From: Acanthosoma haemorrhoidale
Taxonomy: Eukaryota; Arthropoda; Insecta; Hemiptera; Acanthosomatidae
DNA: 64,000 bases
Assembly: GCA_930367205.1 (NCBI GenBank)
Contig: OV884009.1
Coordinates: 103,933,189-103,997,188 of the forward strand
Direction of reading: 5' to 3'
This document shows, piece by piece, positions 36,263 through 46,669 of the stretch. A program made the translations under genes and the position numbers. The notes under the pieces were generated by a model. That model was not told the origin of the DNA and made no database searches. It saw only the letters and a program-made list of their open reading frames with translations. The stretch's first letter is position 1; each line of letters opens with the position of its first letter.

Positions 36263-36346
36263 GACAGGGACATGGACGGCGCACAATAGGTCTCAGTAAG
36301 GCCGCGGTGCACAAATGCCGGAACAAATAATAATAATAATAATAAT
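34226..36346 (+). mobile_element. LOA/I-type non-LTR retrotransposon, 5'-truncated, with TSD
   Basis: The insertion is flanked by perfect 13-bp copies of ataatataaaata at 34213-34225 and 36347-36359. It ends in a TAA/AAT-repeat tail (36326-36346), as in I-group elements. Its single frame is open from the first inserted base to the stop at 36262. No ORF1 or endonuclease is present, so it is a truncated copy despite its intact reading frame. Confidence 0.92.
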
Positions 36347-36429
36347 ATAATATAAAATATAGTGAATAAAATTACTCCAATTTGTTTACAGAGAAACTGA
36401 TTTAAGTTTATTCACCCCATCTTCAATAA

Positions 36430-37560
36430 TTGTCTTACAAAAAGACTATTGGAGTTATAATGGCGAAAAGATTGCAATTCACATTTAACTTTGTGGCATC
36501 ACCGAAGGATAAGAAGACAAATGTCGTCGCCATAACGTCAATTAAAACAGAGGAAAAAGAAGAATATGTGCTGCCACAAGAGAAAAGGTTTATGAGTGAA
36601 CATGAAGAATTATCAAAGACAGTTATTTATAAAAGACTGAGAAATAGTTTTGCTCAGAGAGGTCAAGAGAAGACAGTGTGGATAACATTAACAGAGACAA
36701 TGATAAACAGTGTATATTTGATGAAGAAAGTAATATAATGTTTGATCATTTATATTTGGAACAAGTAATGAAAAAAGATAAGATGATTGAATCCACACAA
36801 AAGAAAGAGAATCAACTAAATTTAAAGCATATAGCAGAGAAGTTCATGGTTGAGAAGTTTACATGTAAACACTCAATTCTAGACAATGGGTAGAGATGTT
36901 TGAGAAAGAATGTAGAAGATATGAAATCAATCAAGACAGTATTAAGATTGAGATATTAAGGTTATTTATGGAAAAATCATGTTTAGACTGGCACTCAGCA
37001 ACCCTAACAATATTAACAATGGACTCTGTATGATCTGATTGGAAAGAGAAATTTTTGGAAACTTTTGCAGACCAAGGATGGAGTACAGGAATGCATGCTA
37101 TATCATATAGGTTTAAAGAAGGTCTACAGATGGAATAGGCCATGAAGAAAGAGAAAATATTGTTAGATATGGGTGAAAATATCAGTTCAAAGACTATAGT
37201 GATGCTTATGCCTGCAAGTTTACCTGAGTTTATTAGAAATAAGATAGATAAAGAAAATTCAATTATTAGATTACAACTAGATTATTTCCTGAAATTAGAA
37301 AATGTGAGGGTCAAGTGAACAAAAATAATTTTACAAAAAAGAAAGAGAAAAACTTTACAGCAAAAACAAATTTCAAGAGAAAAAACCATGCAATAATAAT
37401 TGTGAACAATTAAACAAAGGTATCAGGTATCATCCAGAAGATTTATGCTGGTTTAAAAAGAGAGACCAAAATGAAACTAGAATAATCGGAAGCAACTCAG
37501 TATTAGAAATAGATCTAAATACAGAACAAAAAAACGAATAATCACACCATTGATTAAAGT
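36430..37560 (+). pseudogene. Gypsy-type gag region, degenerate
   Basis: A lysine/glutamate-rich frame begins MSYKKTIGVIMAKRLQF near 36430 and runs 102 codons. Coding character continues in shifted frames to about 37500 (for example MKKDKMIESTQKKENQLNLK near 36770). The region lies between the LTR and the pol motifs, as gag would. No zinc knuckle can be read. Assigned by position more than by motif. Confidence 0.5.
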
Positions 37561-40510
37561 ACAAATATTATTAGAAGTTACAGGTAAGCGGGACATGCGA
37601 TCCAGGATCCCAAGTCTCTAATAAATTCAAAATTAATTAATATAAAGAAAAAGACAGAAGACGTAAATAAGGTATTTTTAAGAACAGTCAATAGTGTGAC
37701 ACAAACAAAAGGTTTAGTAACCATAAAAGTAAACTTTTTTGACATAGAAAAGTATGTTGATGTGTTCATTATAGAGAGAGATGATGTTGAAAGTTTTCTT
37801 ATAGAATTAGATATTATAAAAAAATTTGATTCTTCCAAAATGAGAATCTACAAATATTACAGAAGAAAGAAGATGAAACAGGAAATACTGAGAAAAAGAA
37901 AGAAAAAAATGAAGTAGTTAAAGTGAACTTTAATAAACATATCGAAGAAGACAGGTTCAAAATAAAATTAGATCACTTAGATGATATGAAAAAGATTAGG
38001 ATAGAAAGACTGATAGAAAAGTGCAGTACAGTATTTGCCAAGAACAAATATGATGAGGGCACGGTTAAGGATTAAGAAGCTCGAATTGACTGGTCGACAG
38101 ATTCTGCAGCAAGAGGCCGCATAGATGCACTATAGCAGATAAGAAGGAAATAGAAGATCAGGTGGTACAATTATTACAAAATAATTTAATTGAAGAGTCT
38201 TACAGCCCGTTTTCAGCACCGGTGGTAACCCTATCATTCAAAAGAGATGAAAACAAACGATCAAGATTATGTATGGATTTTCGTGAACTGAACAAACTAG
38301 TTATACCACAAGCTCAACCATTCCCATTAATAGATTATTTAATAATACAAACAAGAAACTGCAAATACTTCACCACACTAGACATTAATTCCGCTTTTTG
38401 GTCATTTCCATTACACATCGAAGATAGACAGAAATAGGATTTGTCACACAAGAAGGGCACTTCCAATGAGCATGCCTACCGTACGGTTTAAAGACATCAC
38501 CAGCTGTTTTCCAAGAATTTTATCCAGCATCTTAAGATAGCACAATTTAAAAGACTTTTCAGAAAATTACATAGATGACATCTTATTTTTTTTCAAAATC
38601 ATTCAAAGAACACATAGAAAAAGTAATAAAAGCAATATTAAATGAAAGTTTCAGATTAAAATTTAAAAAATGTACATTCGCAGCAGAATCAGCAAAATAC
38701 CTTGGACACATAATGCAACACAATACAGTAAGACCAATAAAGGACAACTTAATTTCAATAAAAAAAACTTTCCAACTCCAAAAACCCAAAAGAACATCAG
38801 ACAATTTTTAGGAAAAATTAATTTTTATCATGAGTACATAGCAAAAGCTCGATATTGCTAGATCCGCTGCATAAATTATTAAGGAAAAATGAAAAATTCT
38901 TATGGACGGAAGAGTGTGAAAAATCCTGTGCAGAAGTAAAGAAATTACTATATTCCCAACCAGTGTTGTCAATATTTGATAATGATTCACCAATAAGAAT
39001 TTATACAGATGCATCTCTAGAAGGTATTGGTGCAGTTTTGAAACAAGTACAAAACAATGGAAAAGAAAAGCAAGTAGCGTATTTTTCAAAAAAATTAAGC
39101 GAACCACAAACATAAAAAATAAATTTATTTAGAATGCCTGGCAATCAAAGAGGCGATAAAATATTGGCAACACTGGTTAATTGGAAGAAAATTCATAGTA
39201 TTTTCAGATCACAAACCATGTTGATGTACCAAGTTAATGTACTATTTGTCACAATACAATTTTGAAATTAAATACATTCCGGGAAAGGATAATACCGAAG
39301 CAGATAGTTTGAGCAGAAACGCGGTGTTAAAACCAATTGAAAATAAAGAAGAAATGCTAAAAATAGTTAATTTGATAAAAATAAAAAAATAAAAAAAATA
39401 GAATATTACAAAACACCAAAACAAAATTAATAGAAAAAGACGGAGTGTTCTATAAAAAAGGAAGAAATAAAGAAAAGATAATTTTATCTGAAAACTTAAG
39501 TTTAGAATTAATTAAAGAAATACATTCTGAATGTTGCCATAAATGAATTAAACAAATGATGAATAGGGTATGCCCTTATTATACAGCCAAAAATATAACT
39601 GCAAATTTATAAAAAAGGTATGTAAAAACTGCGAAATATGTATTAAAAACAAATCCAGAGGGCAAGAAAAATATGGGCTAATGTCACAACTAGGGCCGGC
39701 AACAAAACCATTCGAAATAATGTCAATTGACACTATTGGAGGTTTTGGAGGACAAAGATCAACAAAAAGATACCTCCACCTGCTTATTTACCACTTTACA
39801 AGATATACATTTATTTCAACTTCAAAAACTCAGAGTGCCACCGACTTCGTCAAGTTAGTAAATATTGTACTGGAAACAGACAAAATAGGAATAATACTTA
39901 CAGATCAATACTCTGGAATCAACTCAAGAGAATTCACAGAGTTCGATTGATATTTACAGTAGTTAATGCACCCTTTTCTAATGGTTTAAATGAGAGCCTT
40001 AATCAAACTCTAATCAATAAAATCAGATGTAAAATGGATGAAAAAGGGAAGATAAGAGCCTGGACAACAGTTGCTAAAGAGTGTGTGGATAAATATAATG
40101 AAACAGAACATACAGTAACTGGTTTTCCGCCCCAGTATTTATTAGATGGCACAGATATAAGAATTTTACCTGAAGAATTAAAAAACAAAGGAAACAATAA
40201 AGAAAACTGGATGGATGACATTAAATTAGCCTTAGAAAGAACAAAAAAGTCTCATGAATATAACAAGAAACTATTTGATAAAACTAGAAAATATTAGGAA
40301 TTTAACACAAGAGATACAGTATATACAGAGAATGGCAACAAATTAAACACGAAAAAAGTAGATGAATAAAAAATTGGTCCCTTTCAAATAACAGAGAAGA
40401 TTTCAAATTCAATATATAAATTAAAAACCGGAAGAGGAAAGCAAGAAACTGGATTCTTTCACATAAAAAACTACTTCCGATATTACAAGAATTTTCACCC
40501 TAGGGAGGGG
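37561..40510 (+). pseudogene. Gypsy-type pol: protease region, RT, RNase H, integrase
   Basis: In order on the + strand: a possible protease tail (YVDVFIIERDDVESFLIELD, 37740-37820); RT (SYSPFSAPVVTLSFKR, LCMDFRELNKLVIPQAQPFP, FTTLDINSAFWSFPLHIEDR at 38190-38430, stop at 38437); RT end (FLGKINFYHEYIAKA near 38815); RNase H (RIYTDASLEGIGAVLKQVQN, VAYFSKKLSEPQT, 38995-39110); integrase zinc region (CKNCEICIKNKSRGQ near 39625) and core (SIDTIGGFGG near 39725, GIILTDQYSGINSREF near 39890, NAPFSNGLNESLNQTLINK near 39965). A polypurine tract (agggaggggaga) sits just before the 3' LTR. Multiple stops and frameshifts show it is long dead. Confidence 0.88.
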
Positions 40511-40513
40511 AGA

Positions 40514-40640
40514 TGTAAAGAAATTATACTCTCTTTAATTTGAATTTGTCGCGCTGCTTCTACTTCGCGCGTTATTTTACTAATCACCACTAGATCGAGC
40601 TATCAGCAATATTCTAAAAAGTGAGATGATAGAGATAGGA
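40514..40640 (+). repeat. Gypsy-type 3' LTR (recognisable part)
   Basis: Begins TGTAAAG immediately after the polypurine tract and pairs with 33983-34105. Similarity to the 5' LTR fades after gatgatagaga. Whether the rest was replaced or has simply diverged is not clear. Confidence 0.7.
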
Positions 40641-40844
40641 GTGTGAATGTGATTGTTATTTTTATAGTCATTAATACCAGAGAATACACTTTTGTATTAG
40701 TAAAAAATATTAATCAAATTTTTAAGTAGATTGCTTGTTTCATATCAGATTTAAATTCAGATTTAATATTTACCTGAATAAAACTAGAAAATCCTCCGAA
40801 ACGTACAATGCTACAATAATTACTTTATTAGTCAGGCACATGCG
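40641..40844. other. Unassigned AT-rich DNA between two elements
   Basis: May include the remaining 3' LTR. No feature can be supported. Confidence 0.4.
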
Positions 40845-42515
40845 CACACCAATCCTACTGCTACCACCCTCCCAGACGTGTAAAGTGCAGTGGTCAGCAT
40901 AACAGCGAGTTATGCAAGAAACCCTTGAAATCACCTGCAGTATGCGCGCTATGCCAACAAGGCCATCCGGCCAACTATAAATTTCTTACAAATCTTGTAT
41001 CCTACCTTATGCACGTAAAACAAAATCCATAAGTGCATCCTTCCAATTCCTTATCCATTCTCATCTGGAATGTGAATGGTGTTCGCACCCACACAATCGA
41101 ACTGACAGCACTACTCCACAACAAGAACATCGAAGTAGCTCTAATAATGAAACAAGACTTACGAGTAAACGACCATTTATAGCTCGACAGTGCCAGACTT
41201 ATCGAACTAATCACCCAGATGGAAGAGCTCATGCAGGTACTGCTTTCATTGTACATAACTTCATTTCCCACCACATAGTTCCTTTGGTAGCACATGATTT
41301 CCTTCAGTCAAATGTAGTGTCAGAACCTTCACTTTCCCCCATCAGTTTACAGCCCTTCCAATAAATCCATTTCCGATTCCAAATTTATCTCCTTTCTAGA
41401 CTCCCTTGGACATCGTTTCCTTGTGGGTGCTATTTAGTACAGTGGTTTGGCTTCCATCTCTACAACAGGCTGGCAACAAACAATTTCCATCCAATCCATT
41501 CAGTTCAGCCGAATAAACATCGCAGAGGTGGTAGAGTTTACTGTTATGCGTTGAGTTTGGAGTAACAAAGGATGAAGCTAATGAGGTCTCTGATTTAGTA
41601 GATCCGTTGGTGTGAATTCGAAGATGTTCCCACATTACCTTCACCCGTTGTCGCAAGTCTTGTCCACTAGTTTATTTTAATTCTATTTCTCTCCCTGTAT
41701 CCGAGACAGTACGGTACTTAGTCTTCCATCTCGACAAACGACTGACCTAGACCCACATACGAGACTAAAAAGACAAGAACTAAACAGACGCTTTGGGCAA
41801 CTGTATAGACTACTTCAAAGGACATCCCATCTCTCAATAGAAAATAAATTACTAATCTACAAAGTTATACTTAAGCCAATCTGGACATACGGAATAGAGT
41901 ATGGGGGACAGCAAAAAAGTCGAACATCAAGGGTATCCAATACTTTCAATCCAAAGTCCTGATAACAATAGTAAATGCCCCTTATTACGTCAGCAACAAA
42001 ACCCTTCATAACGATCTTAATATACCCTACATTCTGGAACTCATCCCTTCCAAGTTTATGAAATTCCACAGTAGCCTTTCCAACCACCCTAATCCAGTAG
42101 CACAGTCATTGCACTGCACCACTCACCCCTATAATCCTCCTCGGAGACTGAAACGGCAGTGGCCTCGTGACCTACTATAAAAGCGTGACAGTAGGAGTCC
42201 TGGCAATGGTCAGTTTCTCCAATCATGTCCTGAGCGTCTGTGGCTCTCGCGCTCTTGGTCAGCCTCCACTGGCTCGTATCCGGTGACGCGGGTGACGGAG
42301 AAGCGTGGGGGACTTCCCAAGACTCCGCTTTTCTTTCGCATGTGGATTTGGGAGGTCTCTGGGCTGTCTGTAAATATTGTATGAATGAGCGAGTGAATGA
42401 TGAATTGTAAATATGGTATGAATCAGAGCATTTATCTTAATTACTTATTGCCTGATAAAAAAAAAAAAATGCAGATTGTGATGTTAGCACAATAAAGGAC
42501 TAAAAAAAAAAAAAA
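40845..42515 (+). mobile_element. Jockey-clade retrotransposon with internal deletion
   Basis: The + strand reads the end of ORF1 with two degraded zinc knuckles (VKCSGQHNSELCKK, whose leading Cys is now Arg, and CALCQQGHPANYK, whose last Cys is now Tyr) near 40878-40985. Then comes the start of the ORF2 endonuclease (ILIWNVNGVRTHTIELTALL near 41065, GRAHAGTAFIVHNFISHH near 41228, FLDSLGHRFLVGA near 41395). The centre, including most of the RT, is missing. The RT C-terminus follows (LNRRFGQLYRLLQRTSHLSI near 41790, [19 protein letters not shown] near 41845). The 3' UTR ends at a poly(A) after tagcacaataaagga, about 42496-42515. Confidence 0.82.
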
Positions 42516-42529
42516 AAAAAATATTGTTG

Positions 42530-42975
42530 AAGTCTTTTTTTACATTTAGGAGAATTTTCGAAGGTCGGTATGTCCATCGGGGAATATGGGCTTCTGGTAT
42601 ATTTATCTGGTTATTTTTACGCTCACTAACTGGAAATGAGACCATTTCTGCTAATACCAATAGGTGGGTTAGGTTTCTAATGAATTTGGTTGAAAATTTG
42701 GGCTATTATTGGTTGGGCGAATTCATAATAGGGTAATTCGATTGAGCATATAGTTTTGCTAAATAGCTGACGGCTAGTTCTGTCGTCTGAAAAGTAAGGG
42801 TGGAAGCCCTGATTCAACGCAGAGGTTGTAGGGCTTGTCTGGAATGCATCAGTTGAAATACAGATCCCTGCGTGATGGGCCACATCTAGCATGGCAAGCG
42901 TGCTTTTTTGGCGGAACGCGGAACACGATGCTTCCGTAATCTAGTTTAGAGCTGAATAGTGAATGTCTTGTTCAC
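42530..42975 (-). pseudogene. Non-LTR RT C-terminal fragment
   Basis: The - strand reads, in two frames, a sequence typical of the RT/connection tail: LDYGSIVFRVPPKK near 42920, LDVAHHAGICISTDAFQTSP (42830-42890), then CVESGLPPLLFRRQ. The order corresponds to the segment after the RT core in Jockey/I-group elements. It abuts the preceding + strand Jockey tail and is a separate insertion in opposite orientation. Confidence 0.6.
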
Positions 42976-43631
42976 CTCTCCTACTAATCTTAGAATAAAG
43001 TTATTAATTAGAAAAGGAGAGAAGTTTTTAATGTCCTCTTCTCCCATCCTCGTAAATATAAGATATTTAGATATCACCAAAAGGAGCTGTTGCGGTCACG
43101 TTTCTTTTTTCTTTTAGCTGCTATGCTTGGAGCAGTATCTTCCTCCATTCACTTATTATATTATCCTATCGAACGAAATATGTATATAAGTATAATGAAC
43201 TAATACGATTTAACCAATTATAAATTATGATATGTCTTGGCTGTTAATAGTTAATCCTTTGGAGCGTAGGAGATACCTTACCTTCCAAAGGCTAAATAAT
43301 GACTACTGAATAAAAATGAATAACACCATATACATTATGAAATGTGTTACTGTTAAGTTTGAATATTGCCGTACCGACTGTACATCGGGTAGAGTCCGAG
43401 AAAACAAGTGATTCGACGAAAAAACGCGAAAACCATTCTATTGCTATTTGAATTAGTGTATAATTATTCTTTTTAATGAAATTAATCTAAAAATGTATAA
43501 TATTTTGACATGGCCTGGAGAACATTCCATTTGGAAATCAATTTATGCTTATTTTATTAATTTTCTTTAACTTATCCATTAATTGGGCACATGAATTGTT
43601 CAATATTTAATTTTGTTTCATTTTTTTATAG
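42976..43631. other. Region upstream of the first Gat coding exon
   Basis: AT-rich. It ends in a pyrimidine-rich stretch and AG (43630-43631) that looks like a splice acceptor, so an untranslated 5' exon probably lies further upstream. I cannot locate the promoter or that exon. Confidence 0.5.
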
Positions 43632-43993
43632 GTTGTGGAAAACTGGCAACATCAGGGAAATGACGTTGAGGGAGACGAAAATGGGAGAAGAAGTGTGTGA
43701 CGAGGAGATCGCGAAGCAGGAGCTGGAACTAAGCGAAGAACACTTACCCGAACGCGGATCTTGGACTAACAAATTAGATTTCATACTATCAGTGGTTGGT
43801 CTGGCAATAGGGCTTGGAAACGTATGGAGGTTTCCTTACCTCTGTTACAAAAATGGTGGCGGTGCTTTCCTAATTCCATACTTCTTGACGTTACTTATGG
43901 CCGGAATCCCTATGTTTTTTCTTGAATTAGCGTTAGGGCAGATGCTTACAATAGGTGGATTAGGTGTCTTCAAAATCGCACCCATTTTCAAAG
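43632..43993 (+). CDS. Gat: Gat coding exon 1 (with short 5' UTR)
   Basis: Acceptor at 43630-43631, ATG at 43660, donor AAAG|GTAAAC, phase 1. Encodes an acidic cytoplasmic N-terminus, TM1 (about residues 41-63), TM2 (about 71-95) and the conserved [14 protein letters not shown] loop. The frame is also open upstream of the ATG to the acceptor, so a further coding exon cannot be excluded. Confidence 0.93.
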
Positions 43994-46636
43994 GTAAACT
44001 ATCCCATTAAATTGTTTTTTCTGTTTGTGTGATCCCAACAATACTGTAGAATGCTTGCGATCATTTTCTTATAGCATAGCTAATTATAAATATTATTTAT
44101 TATATTAGAAAATTTTATTTACTTTTCAGTTGATAACAGCATTCAATAATTTATTCCGAACGAAATAAAACAATATGGATATGATTAAAATGAATTTTCC
44201 CAATTCAAAGCCACAAACTACTGTCATTTACTAACATTTTTAGTATTATGGAAATATCATCTTTCCTACAATACTTGATAGCCAAGATATAATATAGATC
44301 CACAGCTGGAGATCTGATCTTTCAGGATCAGTCAATCTTAATAAAAATGTTATCGTTATTCTTTAAAGGCTTTATTCGCCCGTAACGACCAACCAGCTCC
44401 TTCCTGATGGAAACTTCACGTACCCACCCAATACGAAATATGGGTTAACATTTAATTGAACTAACATTTTAAGCTATAATTACAGTTATATTTTTAAAGA
44501 TTTGAGAAGGAAATGAGTTGTATTTTTTTGAATTGCAGGAATTGGTTATGCTGCAGCGGTAATGTCATGTTGGATGAACATATACTACATCGTCATCTTG
44601 GCTTGGGCGATATTTTACTTTTTCATGTCAATGAGGACTGGTAATTTATTAGTATTTATAAACTTATTATAATTATAAACTGTATGCCCCTGTGTTCTGT
44701 GCGCGGTGATAAAATTTCACACTGTATAAAACAAAAGCAGACAATTGTGTTAGCCTAGTCGATAGCCTTTGGTCTGTCTCTTTGTGCGCTGAATAATAGT
44801 AATCGTAAAAATTATTCAATCTATCTGGATGCCAAAGGTATATTCAACAACCCCCCCATAAAAGATAACATAAAGTATTAAAAAAACAACAAACGTTAAC
44901 TAATTCGGTCTTGCCTCGCTAACTTTTACTATTTCTGAAGTCACAGATACAATAAATTCAAAGATATTAAAAAAAAATTAATCTGCAATGCAAACTCATC
45001 AAGGAAAATCTTCAATAAATACCGATTGATGGCTCATATTTAAGTAAGCGTTAACGAACCACTACCATCCTATCCAATAACTTAAACGCTGATTCAGAAG
45101 AAATGTACTGAAATGTATACGTTAATTTAGAACAATCGGTTCATTTTTGTTAGAATAAAATCCATAAATAAGAAATATTAGTAAATTATTTATTGGGATG
45201 CCTTTGCAGCCCCTAATGGGGATTTATATTGGTGCCTCCTAGTTAGCTTTGGTTGAAAAAAAAATGTTAGATTTTCATCAAATATACGTTTTGACATACA
45301 ATGATTATCTGCATCAGGTATCAGATGATCTTTCGTCTTTAAATATCAGACAAGAAACTGATGCCAACATGCATGCATAGTACGTGGAAGCATCACCATT
45401 GACAATAGATTTGATGAAAATCTAACATAGTTCTTTCATCAACCAAAGCCGATATCCGAAGAAGTTACCCACTTATATCTAAATTCATCGCTGTCTGGTA
45501 ACTCTCAGTTTAAAAACGTGAACTAGCTGAGCTTAATGCTAATTAGAGAGATAATTTCCAAACATTTATCCCAAAACGTTGCACTAAAGATATTGAAGCA
45601 GTGCTAGCATATTTATATTTATTTGTTGTCAGTAGTTATGTTAGAAGACCACATCATACAAATCTGCCTAAAAGCTGCTTAGTTATAAAAAAAAAAAAAA
45701 CGACATCTTTTTAATGTTAAAACTTGATCCTAATGTGTAAATGATTCTAAACACATTTTCAGATGTTCCATGGAGAACATGTAACAATTATTGGAACACC
45801 GCTTACTGTGTTAACACCTACGAAAGAAATGCTCTCAACTGCTGGAAGAAACAAATGAATGCCACTGCTTACGCTACCTTTTGTAGCATCAACAACCAAA
45901 ACGTGTCTGTGAAAGTTTTAACCGATCCAGTAAAAGAATTTTGGGAGTAAGTGCAATTTCAAATAAAAATCTTATTCTTTATTGTATATAGATCCCATCT
46001 CTCAATAGAAAAAAAATTACTAATCTACAAAGTTATACTTAAGCCAATCTGGACATACGGAATAGAGCTATGGGGGACAGTAAAAAAGTCGAACATCAAG
46101 CGTATCCAATCCTTTCAATCAAAAGTCCTGAGAACAATAGTAAATGTCCCTTATTACGTCAGCAACAAAACCCTTCATAACGATCTTAATATACCTTACA
46201 TCCTTGAACTGATCCCTTCAAAGTTCATGAAATTCCATAATAACCTATCCAACCATCCTAATCCCGTAGCACAGTCATTGCACTGCACCACACATCCCTT
46301 TAATCCTCCTGAGACGGTAACTGGCCTCATGACCTGCTATAAAAGCGTGACAGCGGGAGTCCTGGCAATGGCCAGTTTCTCCAATCATGTCCTGAGCGTA
46401 TGTGGCTTTCGCGCTCTTCGTCAGCCTCCACTGGCCCGTATCTGGTAACGGCAGCTGACGGAGGAGCCTGGGGGACTTGCCAAGAATCCGCTTCCTCTTT
46501 CGCGTGCGAGGGAGGTGTCAACCATATGGATTTGGGAGGCCTCTGGGCTGTTTGTAAATATGGTATGAATGAGAACATTTATCTCAATTACTTATTGCTT
46601 AATAAGGCAGATTGTAATTTTAGCACAATAAAGAAG

Positions 46637-46669
<33 letters not shown>

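Larger units (their letters stand above)
33983..36420 (+). repeat. Gypsy-type 5' LTR, interrupted by LOA/I element
   Basis: TGTAAAG at 33983 begins about 120 bp that match 40514-40640 (tttaatttgaatttg, cgctgcttctacttcgcgcg, gagctatcagcaatattcta). I count about 13 differences in 121 positions, roughly one in ten, so the element is old. The LTR is split at 34225/36347 by a younger retrotransposon. The right LTR boundary is uncertain because the two copies diverge after the first 120 bp. Confidence 0.7.

Noticed and set aside
36931..37143. 70-codon - strand frame
   Set aside because: Lies antisense to the degraded gag region of the Gypsy element.
45951..46448. 165-codon frame as an extension of Gat exon 3
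   Set aside because: It encodes Jockey RT C-terminus within a flanked insertion; a good donor at 45947 and the exact phase match to exon 4 exclude it.
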